Positions 56,243 to 64,000 of a stretch of DNA of 64,000 bases are shown here, piece by piece (the stretch's first letter is position 1; the number at the start of each line of letters is the position of its first letter). The notes beneath the pieces were generated by a model that was given only the letters and a program-made list of their open reading frames with translations, searched no databases and was not told where the DNA came from. The stretch is from NCBI GenBank assembly GCA_050250395.1, contig JBFWOQ010000005.1, positions 42,537 to 106,536 of the forward strand. The letters are read 5' to 3'. A program made the position numbers and the translations under genes. This DNA is from JAGPUQ01 sp050250395. Its GTDB lineage: Bacteria > Pseudomonadota > Gammaproteobacteria > Pseudomonadales > Porticoccaceae.

Positions 56243-56896
56243 TCAGTTGCCGCCTGTCCAGGTGGCAAAGTTGGCGAGCAGGCGCAGGCCGTCGGTGTGG
56301 CTTTTTTCGGGATGGAACTGCACGGCGAACAGATTGCCGCAATGCAGGGCGGCGGCAAAGGTAACGCCATAGTCGCAGGTGCCCGCGATCAGCTTGGCAT
56401 CGGTTTCCACCCAGTAGCTGTGCACGAAATAAAAGCGTGCGTCCTGGGCGATGCCGTGCCAGAGCGGGTGATCCAGGGTCTGGTGCACGACATTCCAGCC
56501 CATGTGCGGGACCTTGAGGCGTTCGCCGTCGGTGTCGATCAGCGGCGTGCCGAAAAACCGCACCTGGCCCGGCAACAGGCCCAGACAGTCGACGCCACCG
56601 CTCTCCTCGCTGTGGGCCATCAACGCCTGCATGCCGACGCAGATGGCGAGCACGGGCTTCTGGGCGATGGCGGCGACCAGCGCGGAGGCAAAACCGGCGG
56701 CGCGAAACTCGCGCATGCAATCGCCGATGGCGCCGACGCCGGGGAACACCACGCGGTCGGCGCGCTCCAGTTCCCGCGGCTCGGTGGTGACGACCACGCG
56801 CGCTCCGGGCGCCACATGCTCCAGCGCCTTGGCGACCGAGTGCAGATTGCCCATGCCGTAGTCGATGACGGCGATGCGATCACGAAATTCCGTCAT
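56243..56896 (-). CDS. hisH: HisH glutamine amidotransferase of imidazole glycerol phosphate synthase
   Basis: HisH supplies ammonia from glutamine to HisF. The class I triad is visible: cysteine in VLAICVGMQAL, histidine and glutamate in AVQFHPEKSH. The start MTEFRDRIAVIDYGMGNLHSVAKALEH is typical and the length is 217 residues. Its partner hisF is not in the window. It lies 21 bases after hisB. Confidence 0.94.
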   Translation of the reverse strand: MTEFRDRIAVIDYGMGNLHSVAKALEHVAPGARVVVTTEPRELERADRVVFPGVGAIGDCMREFRAAGFASALVAAIAQKPVLAICVGMQALMAHSEESGGVDCLGLLPGQVRFFGTPLIDTDGERLKVPHMGWNVVHQTLDHPLWHGIAQDARFYFVHSYWVETDAKLIAGTCDYGVTFAAALHCGNLFAVQFHPEKSHTDGLRLLANFATWTGGN

Positions 56897-56917
56897 GGCT
56901 GGATCCGTAGGCTCGGG

Positions 56918-57511
56918 TTACAGGCTGCCCTTGGTGGACGGCGTGATATCCGCCGCGCGCGCATCGGGTGCCACCGCCGCGCGCAGCGCGCGACCAAACG
57001 CCTTGAAAACAGTCTCCACCTGGTGGTGGGCGTTGTCGCCGCGCAGATTGTCGATATGCAATGTTGCACCCGCGTGATTGACGAAGCCCTGAAAAAACTC
57101 GAACACCAGATCGACATCGAAATTGCCGACGCGTGCGCGGGTGAAAGTCACGTCGCGCACCAGACCCGGACGGCCGGAAAAATCGATCACCACGCGGGAC
57201 AGCGCCTCGTCGAGGGGGACATAGGCGTGGCCATAGCGGCCGATGCCCTTTTTGTCGCCCAGCGCCTGCTTGATGGCCTGACCCAGGGTGATGCCGATGT
57301 CTTCGACGGTGTGATGGTCGTCGATATGCAGATCGCCCTCGGCCTTGACCGACAGGTCGATCAGTCCGTGGCGGGCGATCTGGTCCAGCATGTGTTCGAG
57401 AAACGGCACGCCGGTGGCGAATTCGCCGCGCCCGGAGCCGTCGAGATCGACGCTCACCGTGATGCGGGTTTCCAGGGTGTCGCGGCTGACAGTGGCGCGG
57501 CGCGGGGCCAT
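56918..57511 (-). CDS. hisB: HisB imidazoleglycerol-phosphate dehydratase
   Basis: HisB dehydrates imidazole glycerol phosphate with two manganese ions. The metal motifs DDHHTVEDIGI and NAHHQVETVFKAFGRAL are present, along with GVPFLEHMLDQIARHG. The 197-residue length is that of the single-domain enzyme, not the bifunctional enterobacterial form. The ATG at 57511 is chosen because upstream residues are not conserved. Confidence 0.95.
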   Translation of the reverse strand: MAPRRATVSRDTLETRITVSVDLDGSGRGEFATGVPFLEHMLDQIARHGLIDLSVKAEGDLHIDDHHTVEDIGITLGQAIKQALGDKKGIGRYGHAYVPLDEALSRVVIDFSGRPGLVRDVTFTRARVGNFDVDLVFEFFQGFVNHAGATLHIDNLRGDNAHHQVETVFKAFGRALRAAVAPDARAADITPSTKGSL

Positions 57512-57569
57512 GCTGCTCTCCTGATATGGGCGGTTGCCCAGGGCCGCGGCCGGGGGCGGAAGGCGCGCC

Positions 57570-57598
57570 ATTATACTGGCGGCTGTAGACCCGGGCCA
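57570..57598 (-). promoter_or_regulatory. Predicted promoter of the his genes
   Basis: On the minus strand a perfect TATAAT (57575-57570) is preceded by a weak TGGCCC (57598-57593) with 17 bases between. It lies about 60 bases before hisB in the gap shared with the divergent asmA-like gene. Confidence 0.45.
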
Positions 57599-57634
57599 GC
57601 GCGGCCCGGGTTCATCGGGCTTTAGGGGACTACC

Positions 57635-59722
57635 GTGAACAAACCGCTCCGTATTGCCCTCGGGCTACTCCTGGCCGCAATACTGCTCGCCGCCGCCGGC
57701 GCCGTTTATGTGCTGTTGATGCTGGATCCCAACGATCTCAAGCCACGCATCGTCGCCTTGGCCGGCAAGCAGGGCATCGGCCTGGAAATCCCGGGCGAGC
57801 TGGCGTGGCAACTGTTCCCGAGTCCGGGAGTCCAGATCGGGCGCACGCGGATGCGCGCCGCCGACACCCGCATTCCGGAGCTGGATTTCGAGCGCGCCGC
57901 GCTCAGTCTCGACTGGCGCTCCCTGCTGCAAGGGGCACCCCGGATCGGCGCGCTGAGCATCCAGGGCGCGGATATCAGGATCGCCACCGCTACCCAGGCG
58001 GCGGTCGCTGCGGCTGCTCCGCTTGCGGCCGCCGCAGCCTCGGGCGACGCGACTTCCACCAGGATCGACGCCGGCAAAGCGCCCATCGCCATCGCCATAA
58101 GCTCGGTGGAGATCACCCAAAGCCGCGTCACTTTCACGGGAGCGGACGCGCCGCGGGTACTGGATAACCTGAGTTTCAGCGGCCGCGACATGGTCCTCGA
58201 CGGCAAACCCTTTCCGATACGGATCGCCTTCGACTACACCGACCCGGCGTTGCCGATGCCCCAGGGCATCGTGCTCGATGCCGATCTCGGAGTGGATCGG
58301 GTCGCACGCACAGTCGGGACCGGGAACGCCCATCTGCGGGTGACGCCCGTGGGACGCACACCCCTCGACGCGCAGTTCGCACTGCGTTTCGAGCAGACGC
58401 AGGATCGGCTGGCGATCGGTGCTTTGCGAATGTCGAGTGGAGCACTGATCGCGGAGGGCGATTTCGTGGTCACGGAGCTGAGCACTCTGCCCGCCGCACG
58501 CGGTCAGCTCCGCATACCGCCTGCCGATCCGCGACCACTGCTCGCCGAGTGGGGAATCCCGCTGCCAGCGTTCAGCGCCCCGGATGCACTGGCCAGCATC
58601 GGTCTCGAAACCCGCTTTGCCGCAACCGCTGAAAATCTGGCGCTGGATGAACTGAAGCTGACGATCGACGCCACCGAGATTCAGGGCGCGATCGAAGCCG
58701 GTCTCGCGGCGCCCCGCCAACTCAAGGCTGCCGTGCACGGCGGCCGGCTCGATCTCAATCGCTACCGCACGGCGAACAAGGGCGACACCCCAGCGGCTGA
58801 CGCGGCGCTGTTCGCGCCCCTGGCCGGACCCATCGCTTTCCTCCAGGGCGGGAACGGAACGCTCGACCTGGACTGGGATGAGCTGACGGTCGACAAACTG
58901 CGCCTCGAAGCGATTCGCCTGCGGGTTGCTTTCGCGGGCGACAATGTTCAGATTCACGATCTTTCCGCCCGCACCCTGGGCGGCACCGCCAGCGCCAGCG
59001 CGCACTTGCAGGGCGTCACCGGGAAAGCCCCCAGCGCAACCTTCCAACCGCAACTGCGCGGAATTTCCCTGGCCCAGGTACGCCAGACCCTGGCGCCCAG
59101 GCTCGACCTCAGTGGCACCCTCGATCTGTCGCTACAGGGCAGCGCCCGCGGCAAGACGAGTGCGGAACTCGATCGGACACTGGATGCGAGTGGCACTTTC
59201 GGGATTGGCGCGCCGCATCTTGCGGGAACCAACATCGAGCGCGTCTTCTGCGACCTCGCGGCGCTGGTGGACAAGACCGACAAGCGCAAGGACTGGCCCA
59301 AGGGCACCGCGTTCAAAGATATCGCCGGGGAATTCCGTCTGGCCGGCCCGCGCCTTCTGCTGGAGCGGATGAGCACCGGCGTCGGCAATCTGGGTCTGCG
59401 CGGCGAAGGCACCGTCGATCGCGGCGCACAGCATTACGACATTCTCGTCACCGCCCGCCAGAACGGCGAGCGCACCAGCCCGGAAGGCTGTGTGGTCAAG
59501 AGCAAACATCTGCGCGAACGCGACATTCCGCTGCGCTGCCAGGGCAGTTTCGGCAAGGATGCGGCGACCCGGTGCGCGCCGGACAGCGAGCTGGTCGCGC
59601 AACTGGTGCAGGACCGGGTGCGGCGAGAGCTGGACGACAAGCACGGCCGCGATTCGAAAAAGGTCAAAAAGGCCAAGGATCTGCTGCGGGGTCTGCTCGG
59701 CAACGAGAAAGACCCCAACTGA
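57635..59722 (+). CDS. AsmA family protein
   Basis: This large inner-membrane-anchored periplasmic protein belongs to the AsmA group, which is linked to lipid transport to the outer membrane and to its assembly. One N-terminal helix (PLRIALGLLLAAILLAAAGAVYVLL) is followed by the AsmA entry (DPNDLKPRIVALAGKQGIGLEIPGELAWQLFPSPGVQIG) and a long beta-rich region. The C-terminal AsmA domain has GSARGKTSAELDRTLDASGTFGI. The protein is 695 residues and starts with GTG. It precedes mutY by ten bases, a conserved order. Confidence 0.9.
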   Translation: MNKPLRIALGLLLAAILLAAAGAVYVLLMLDPNDLKPRIVALAGKQGIGLEIPGELAWQLFPSPGVQIGRTRMRAADTRIPELDFERAALSLDWRSLLQGAPRIGALSIQGADIRIATATQAAVAAAAPLAAAAASGDATSTRIDAGKAPIAIAISSVEITQSRVTFTGADAPRVLDNLSFSGRDMVLDGKPFPIRIAFDYTDPALPMPQGIVLDADLGVDRVARTVGTGNAHLRVTPVGRTPLDAQFALRFEQTQDRLAIGALRMSSGALIAEGDFVVTELSTLPAARGQLRIPPADPRPLLAEWGIPLPAFSAPDALASIGLETRFAATAENLALDELKLTIDATEIQGAIEAGLAAPRQLKAAVHGGRLDLNRYRTANKGDTPAADAALFAPLAGPIAFLQGGNGTLDLDWDELTVDKLRLEAIRLRVAFAGDNVQIHDLSARTLGGTASASAHLQGVTGKAPSATFQPQLRGISLAQVRQTLAPRLDLSGTLDLSLQGSARGKTSAELDRTLDASGTFGIGAPHLAGTNIERVFCDLAALVDKTDKRKDWPKGTAFKDIAGEFRLAGPRLLLERMSTGVGNLGLRGEGTVDRGAQHYDILVTARQNGERTSPEGCVVKSKHLRERDIPLRCQGSFGKDAATRCAPDSELVAQLVQDRVRRELDDKHGRDSKKVKKAKDLLRGLLGNEKDPN

Positions 59723-59732
59723 GCGCCCGCCC

Positions 59733-60845
59733 ATGGCAAAACACCTGCGGGAAAAGCCCAAGGCGGCGCGACCCGATTTCAGCGCCCGCCTGCTCGCCTG
59801 GTTCGACCGCCACGGCCGCCACGATCTGCCCTGGCAGCGCGACCGCTCGCCCTATCGCGTGTGGCTGTCCGAGATCATGTTGCAGCAGACCCAGGTGAAC
59901 ACCGTCATCCCCTATTTCGAGCGTTTTGTCGCGGTCTTTCCCGATGTCGCCGCGCTCGCCGCCGCGCCCATCGACAGCGTGCTGCATCACTGGACCGGAC
60001 TCGGTTACTACGCCCGCGCCCGCAATCTGCATCGCACGGCGCACCTGGTGGTGGAATGCCATGACGGCATCTTTCCCGCGACACTCGCCGAACTCACCGC
60101 CCTGCCCGGCATCGGCCGCTCCACGGCGGGCGCGATTGTCGCCATCGCTTGCGGCCAGCGCGCGGCGATCCTCGACGGCAACGTCAAGCGCGTACTGGCC
60201 CGCCACGGCGCCATTGCGGGCTGGCCCGGGCAAACCGATGTCGCCGCCGAACTATGGGAAAGCGCCGAACGACTGACCCCGACCGAGCGGGTCGCCGACT
60301 ACACCCAGGCGATCATGGATCTGGGCGCCACCCTCTGCACCCGCGCCCGCCCGGCGTGCGAGCGCTGTCCGGTGCGGACCGACTGTCTGGCCCATGCCAA
60401 AGGCACCGCGGAACAGTATCCCGGACGCAAGCCGAAAGCGGCCACGCCGATTCGTGCAACCCGGTTCCTGATCCTGCGCGATCCGGCCGGCGCGGTACTG
60501 CTCGAACAACGCCCGCCGACCGGCGTCTGGGGCGGCCTCTGGAGCTTCCCCGAATGCGCGCCGGAAACCGACATCGCGAGCCAGTGCGACGCCCTCGGCT
60601 ACCGCGCGCTCGGCTGGCAAACCCGGGCAGCGCGACGCCATGTGTTCAGCCACTACCGGCTCGACTACACCCCGGTCGAGGTGACCGTGGCGCCGGGTTT
60701 CGCAATCGCCGATGGCGATGGCCGACGCTGGGTATCGCCCTCCTCGCCCGGCGCCCTGGGCCTGCCGGCGCCGGTAAAAACCCTGCTTTCGGAACTGGGC
60801 AGCGCGCAAGATACAAGGGCAGACACAACTTCCGGCGAACCATAA
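59733..60845 (+). CDS. mutY: MutY A/G-specific adenine glycosylase
   Basis: MutY removes adenine mispaired with 8-oxoguanine. The catalytic Glu is E47 in LSEIMLQQTQV, the helix-hairpin-helix is LPGIGRSTAGAI, and the 4Fe-4S cluster motif is C-x6-C-x2-C-x5-C (CTRARPACERCPVRTDC). A NUDIX-like C-terminal domain follows (GVWGGLWSFPE). The length is 370 residues. It depends on Fe-S supply, as does the adjacent gene product YggX in its role. Confidence 0.95.
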   Translation: MAKHLREKPKAARPDFSARLLAWFDRHGRHDLPWQRDRSPYRVWLSEIMLQQTQVNTVIPYFERFVAVFPDVAALAAAPIDSVLHHWTGLGYYARARNLHRTAHLVVECHDGIFPATLAELTALPGIGRSTAGAIVAIACGQRAAILDGNVKRVLARHGAIAGWPGQTDVAAELWESAERLTPTERVADYTQAIMDLGATLCTRARPACERCPVRTDCLAHAKGTAEQYPGRKPKAATPIRATRFLILRDPAGAVLLEQRPPTGVWGGLWSFPECAPETDIASQCDALGYRALGWQTRAARRHVFSHYRLDYTPVEVTVAPGFAIADGDGRRWVSPSSPGALGLPAPVKTLLSELGSAQDTRADTTSGEP

Positions 60846-60917
60846 TCAGCGCGGAGGTTAAACTGGCGCCACGGAGTCGAGTTTGTCCGCCAGAATCCTT
60901 GTTGGAGTTTCACCCCC

Positions 60918-61190
60918 ATGACCCGTACCGTCTTTTGCCGCAAATACCGCGAGGAACTGCCCGGACTCGCGCAACCGCCGTTTCCCGGCCCCAAGGGCCA
61001 GGAGATTTTCGAAGCGGTTTCGCAACGAGCCTGGGACGCATGGCTCGCCCACCAGACCATGCTGATCAACGAAAAGCGCCTCAACCTGATGGACATGACC
61101 GCGCGCACTTATCTCAACGAACAGCGCGAAAAATTCCTCGCGGGAGCGGAACACGACAGCGCGGAAGGCTACATACCGCCTTCCCGCTGA
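60918..61190 (+). CDS. yggX: YggX probable Fe(II) trafficking protein
   Basis: YggX protects Fe-S proteins from oxidants. The 90-residue protein begins MTRTVFCRKYREELPGL, with the family cysteine, and has GPKGQEIFEAVSQRAWDAWLAHQTMLINEKRLN. It follows mutY as in Pseudomonas and enterobacteria. Confidence 0.95.
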   Translation: MTRTVFCRKYREELPGLAQPPFPGPKGQEIFEAVSQRAWDAWLAHQTMLINEKRLNLMDMTARTYLNEQREKFLAGAEHDSAEGYIPPSR

Positions 61191-61225
61191 CAGCTTGTTG
61201 AAAAACGTCGCGAGGCGGCCCGCTG
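61191..61225. repeat. Second copy of the dispersed repeat (left end only)
   Basis: It matches 2693-2727 with one clear internal difference (GTCGC for TTCGC) and begins directly after the yggX stop. The inverted right end seen at 2820-2836 was not found nearby, so this is a solo end. Confidence 0.65.
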
Positions 61226-61326
61226 CGCGGCAACCTCGACACCAGTCCCGTTGACCCCATCGCTTGCGGACGAACCGGAGCCGTGCCGCGGTCACCCGTC
61301 CTCGTTCCGGCCAGAAAGGAGTAAAA

Positions 61327-61902
61327 GTGCAAGCGTTCCTGGTCGCGACGGGCATCGTCGCGCTGGCCGAAATCGGTGACAAAACCCAGCTGCTCGCCTT
61401 CATTCTGGCGGCAAGATTCCACAAACCCCTGCCGATCATCGCCGGAATCCTGATCGCAACGCTGGTCAATCACAGCTTCGCCGGCGCGCTCGGCGCCTGG
61501 CTCACCGCACTCATGACGCCGCAAACCCTGCGCTGGGTGCTGGGCATCTCGTTTCTCGGTATGGCGGTCTGGACCCTGATCCCTGACAAATTCGACGAAA
61601 GCGACAGCAAAGTCACCCGCTTCGGCGTGTTCGGCACCACCCTCATCGCATTTTTCCTCGCCGAAATGGGCGACAAGACGCAGATCGCCACCGTGGCGCT
61701 GGCGGCGCAGTACCAGAGCTTCCTCGCGGTGGTGGCGGGCACCACGCTGGGCATGATGATCGCCAACGCCCCCGCCGTGCTGCTGGGCGACCGGATCGCG
61801 CAGCGGATGCCGGTGCGACTGGTACACGCCGTCGCCGCCGCGATCTTCGCGATCCTCGGGGTCGTTACCCTTGCCGGTGGCGGCGCGCGCTGGGGCTTCT
61901 GA
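61327..61902 (+). CDS. TMEM165/GDT1 family cation transporter
   Basis: This inner-membrane transporter, probably for Mn2+ or Ca2+ efflux, has the two family motifs EIGDKTQ (in VALAEIGDKTQLLAF) and EMGDKTQ (in FLAEMGDKTQIATVAL), each followed by hydrophobic helices, six in all. The GTG at 61327 is fixed by AAGGAG seven bases upstream and gives 191 residues. A start further upstream is less likely. I looked for a yybP-ykoY manganese riboswitch in 61226-61326 and saw none. Confidence 0.88.
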   Translation: MQAFLVATGIVALAEIGDKTQLLAFILAARFHKPLPIIAGILIATLVNHSFAGALGAWLTALMTPQTLRWVLGISFLGMAVWTLIPDKFDESDSKVTRFGVFGTTLIAFFLAEMGDKTQIATVALAAQYQSFLAVVAGTTLGMMIANAPAVLLGDRIAQRMPVRLVHAVAAAIFAILGVVTLAGGGARWGF

Positions 61903-62188
61903 TGCGCAGCGGCATCGGACCGATAATCGCGGGCTCCCGCCGCCGGCGCGCCCGCTGGGCCGTCGCGCCACAGGAAGCCGCGATTTGAACCACCAGACTC
62001 CCGCGCCCGCCGCGCTTGCCGCCCATACGCCGATTGAGTTGGGACACTGACTCGGCACACTGCCAGATATCGATTTTTTCCTTTTTGCAGCAAAAGGTTA
62101 TAGCCGTATGCTGCTTCAATGTGCGCGGCGCGGGAAGGTGGTACGCACTACGCTCCCTGACAAGACAGCAAATAGGGTTTTTCTACAG
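61903..62188. other. Stretch without a supportable gene before the cassettes
   Basis: No frame here has family motifs. The first half is GC-rich like the chromosome; the second half (from about 62060) is AT-rich, with TTTTTTCCTTTTTGC and GGGTTTTTC runs. It may be the remains of an earlier cassette or the former attachment side of an integron. Confidence 0.45.
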
Positions 62189-62251
62189 GCTCAACGTATG
62201 AGTTAAGCGGCGGCCCGTCAGGGCCGTCGACCCTGCAACGAGTTGTTATGC
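62189..62251 (+). repeat. attC-like recombination site 1
   Basis: The 63-base imperfect palindrome starts GCTCAAC and ends GTTATGC, with GAGTTAAGCGG and CTGCAACGAG arms. The centre CGGCCC-GTCA-GGGCCG forms a perfect hairpin (62211-62226). Its ends resemble site 2 in the same orientation. Confidence 0.65.
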
Positions 62252-62291
62252 GCGCCCCGAACGGCGCTCTAGACAACCCCTCCACCACACG

Positions 62292-62310
62292 TGTACATTA
62301 TCGCGTACAT
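62292..62310. promoter_or_regulatory. YefM operator-like palindrome
   Basis: TGTAC (62292-62296) and GTACA (62305-62309) form an inverted repeat with eight bases between. E. coli YefM binds TGTACA repeats at its own promoter. It lies 17 bases before the yefM start. Confidence 0.55.
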
Positions 62311-62326
62311 ATTCGGAGGGTGCCAA

Positions 62327-62578
62327 ATGGACGCCATTACTTACACAACGGCCCGCGCCAACCTGGCCCGCACCATGGACCGGGTATGCGACGACCATGA
62401 AACCCTGATTATTACCCGCAATGGGCAGCAATCTGTGGTGATGATGTCGCTAGAGGACTTCAAGGCTCTCGAAGAGACGGCCTATCTACTCCGCGCACCC
62501 AAGAACGCCAAGCGCCTTCTTGAGGCCATAGCCAGTCTGGAAGCGGACCAAGGTAAGGAGCGGAGATTAGCCGAATGA
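62327..62578 (+). CDS. yefM: YefM antitoxin (Phd/YefM family)
   Basis: The antitoxin binds YoeB and represses its own promoter. The 83-residue protein begins MDAITYTTARANLARTMDRVCDDHETLIITRNGQQ and continues VVMMSLEDFKALEETAYLLR, a near-textbook YefM. GGAGGG lies six bases before the ATG. It overlaps yoeB by four bases. It is the first gene of a cassette between two attC-like sites. Confidence 0.93.
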   Translation: MDAITYTTARANLARTMDRVCDDHETLIITRNGQQSVVMMSLEDFKALEETAYLLRAPKNAKRLLEAIASLEADQGKERRLAE

Positions 62579-62829
62579 AGTTGATCTTCTCGGAGCAGGC
62601 TTGGGAGGACTACCTCCATTGGCAAGAAACCGACAAGAAGATCCTCAAGCGCATCAACGCGCTGATCAGGGAAACCACCCGCACACCGTTTGAAGGAACC
62701 GGCAAGCCTGAAGGACTCAAGCATGCGCTGGCAGGATACTGGTCACGCCGCATCAACGACGAGCACCGGATGGTCTACAAAGTAGACGGCGACTCGCTGC
62801 TAATTGCACAGCTTCGATATCACTACTAA
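62575..62829 (+). CDS. yoeB: YoeB toxin, mRNA interferase
   Basis: YoeB cuts mRNA at the ribosome. The 84-residue protein matches E. coli YoeB in length, and the catalytic residues fall at the same numbers: E46 (GKPEGLK), R65 (DEHRMVY), H83 and Y84 (LRYHY). No inactivating change is visible. Its stop lies two bases before attC-like site 2, as expected for a compact gene cassette. Confidence 0.95.
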   Translation: MKLIFSEQAWEDYLHWQETDKKILKRINALIRETTRTPFEGTGKPEGLKHALAGYWSRRINDEHRMVYKVDGDSLLIAQLRYHY

Positions 62830-62831
62830 GC

Positions 62832-62909
62832 GCATAACGATTGAGTTCAGCCGCGGCAGGCGAGGAGCGAAGCGACGAGACAGGCGTCGGCTGCAGCAAT
62901 TTGTTATGT
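62832..62909 (+). repeat. attC-like recombination site 2
   Basis: The 78-base imperfect palindrome starts GCATAAC and ends GTTATGT. Inner arms GTTCAGCCG and CGGCTGCAGCAA pair as in attC L boxes. It directly follows yoeB, in the normal cassette layout. Confidence 0.7.
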
Positions 62910-63524
62910 GCTGCCCACCAATAGCGAAATTGCATTTCGTAGATTCTCCTTAGCTTGGTGCTCGCGCTCGGTTGCGAACGGCTCATTTTGATAGATATTA
63001 GGTCGATCCAGAAAGGTCTTTAGAACCTCAGCGCGCTTCTTCTTGTACATGAACAAGGGTACGAGCTTATATTCACTCCGAACGTCACGCTCAAACAAAT
63101 CGTAAGTCTGCGGATCGGCGCCAAGAATCGATAGGTCGATGTCGACAAGAATCGACTCGTCCTTGGTATGAGTTGGGGCGTTGTGTTCTGTGACCATGAT
63201 CAAACGATGAACTCGGGCGACATCCTCGCCAGTTGCGCCGTTCTCGGACAAAAATGAGGCCGCCCAATCGGCGCTCTTCTGCTCGTTTCCTCCCGAGAAG
63301 GGTTTGTAGATGGCGTCATGAAACCAGAGCGCGAGTTCTACTTCGTGCGGCTTGGCAATCTGACTGATACATGAATCGAGATGTCTGAGACAGGCCGCGA
63401 TGTGTTCCTTGCTGTGATAGTGCCGCCCCTTCCCGGCATAGGCCGCCATCAACGAGCGGAACGTTTCCTCGTTGCGACTGAAGCCCCAACGACCCATCAG
63501 CGTGAGCCATCTATCAAGGTTCAT
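62904..63524 (-). CDS. HD-domain metal-dependent phosphohydrolase
   Basis: This protein belongs to the predicted HD superfamily (COG4339-like). The metal ligands are seen in GKGRHYHSKEHIAACLRHL and ELALWFHDAIYKPF, with a later Asp in ILVDIDLSILG. The ATG at 63524 (MNLDRWLTLMGRWGF) gives 206 residues; an ATG at 63542 and a TTG at 63560 are other starts. It runs opposite to the cassette array, and its TAA stop lies inside the end box of attC-like site 2. The stretch 63525-63626 holds no gene. Confidence 0.82.
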   Translation of the reverse strand: MNLDRWLTLMGRWGFSRNEETFRSLMAAYAGKGRHYHSKEHIAACLRHLDSCISQIAKPHEVELALWFHDAIYKPFSGGNEQKSADWAASFLSENGATGEDVARVHRLIMVTEHNAPTHTKDESILVDIDLSILGADPQTYDLFERDVRSEYKLVPLFMYKKKRAEVLKTFLDRPNIYQNEPFATEREHQAKENLRNAISLLVGST

Positions 63525-63626
63525 GGCGGACTCGTGGGGCATCGTCTCGCCGTAGCCCAAAGGCTTGCAGGAGGTTCTTGGCAGCTAGAACAGCATACAG
63601 CCAGGCCTTTCTCCATCGGCTCCCTA

Positions 63627-63890
63627 GGGCCTGTTAACAATTAAGCCAACCACACACAGATGGACGCCAGGATGACGAAGGCAGCGTAATGGTCGGCGAG
63701 CTTTTCATATCGGGTGGCCAAACGCCGATAGTGCTTGAGGCGGGCAAACAGGTTCTCGACGAGATGGCGAGCCCGATAGCGATGCCGGTCCCAAGTGCGA
63801 GGTTCTTTTCGATGGCGGCGTGGCGGAATCACCGCATGACCGCCGATCTGTTCGATGGCCTCGACGAACGCGTCAGCGTAAGCGTTCATT
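63627..63890 (-). mobile_element. 3' end of an IS5-family insertion sequence (truncated)
   Basis: The end GGGCCTGTTAACA at 63627, after CTA, resembles IS5-family (IS427 group) terminal repeats. Inside, the minus strand encodes the DDE C-terminus: AYADAFVEAIEQIGGHAVIPPRRHRKEPRTW, then RYRARHLVENLFARLKHYRRLATRYEKLADHYAAFV, ending in a stop at 63641. Beyond about 63890 the homology stops. Another frame there (ending LWKEKFADNPLRSALYNGVN) belongs to sequence I do not recognise, so the element lost its 5' part. Confidence 0.75.
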
Positions 63891-64000
63891 CCGCGACGTG
63901 ATTGACACCATTGTATAAAGCCGATCGCAACGGATTGTCTGCAAATTTCTCCTTCCACAGCCGCGGCGTCAGCTCTTCCACCTGGCTGGCGGGATGAATG

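Noticed and set aside
61226..61326. Manganese (yybP-ykoY) riboswitch before the GDT1-type gene
   Set aside because: The conserved loops of that riboswitch class are not seen in this 100-base stretch.
61985..62010. tRNA T-loop-like GGTTCAAATC on the minus strand
   Set aside because: The flanking bases do not form a five-base T stem and no acceptor or anticodon arm is found.

Overview
The window is high-GC bacterial DNA with a gammaproteobacterial, Pseudomonas-like gene order: lptG-lptF facing pepA-holC-valS, hisB-hisH-hisA facing asmA-mutY-yggX, a suf operon with an Rrf2 regulator, cmoAB, and a complete-looking alginate synthesis operon. No rRNA genes or prophage are visible and I do not name a genus.

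Layout. 1-5.7 kb: the c-di-GMP receptor LapD (cut by the left edge) faces the periplasmic protease LapG. Next come a three-gene RiPP operon (hvfA-hvfB-hvfC, a copper-type oxazolone/thioamide peptide with six EGKCG units) and an RDD membrane protein. 5.7-15.9 kb: lipopolysaccharide export permeases lptFG, pepA-holC-(small acidic repeat protein)-valS, an acyl-CoA synthetase, two overlapping tiny ORFs and an RMD1/DUF155 membrane protein. 16-22.9 kb: sufBCDS, an A-type carrier, sufT and sufE, facing an IscR-like regulator across a promoter with two ATAC-N7-GTAT palindromes. 23-24.1 kb: a small membrane peptide and an orphan HipB-like regulator. 24.1-41.6 kb: a region of visibly lower GC that holds about 1 kb without genes, a secreted beta-helix protein, an extra secreted mannuronan C5-epimerase and algD-alg8-alg44-algK-algE-algG-algX-algL-algA in Pseudomonas order but without algI, algJ and algF; it ends beside a tRNA-Arg gene. 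41.9-50.3 kb: cmoAB, an M16 metallopeptidase, an alpha/beta hydrolase, the PA2779/PA2778-type pair and an SDR oxidoreductase. 50.4-54.3 kb: a scarred zone with a heptamer repeat, a chimeric enoyl-CoA hydratase pseudogene and an IPTL-CTERM gene remnant, then a DevBCA-like ABC exporter whose permease has a one-base frameshift. 54.4-61.9 kb: a DUF4344 protein where hisF would be expected, hisA-hisH-hisB, asmA-mutY-yggX and a GDT1-type (Mn/Ca) transporter. 61.9-64 kb: two attC-like sites enclosing a yefM-yoeB toxin-antitoxin cassette, an inverted HD-domain cassette and the 3' end of an IS5-family transposase. No integron integrase is in view.

Themes. LapD/LapG (adhesin release) and Alg44/Alg8 (alginate polymerisation) are both outputs of cyclic-di-GMP, so the window carries two biofilm effectors. 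A 21-base sequence (20 identical) occurs in the same orientation upstream of hvfA and upstream of algD, which may link the metal-peptide operon and the alginate operon. The two ends of the window (cassettes, IS fragment, dispersed repeat) and the 50-51 kb zone show recent rearrangement.
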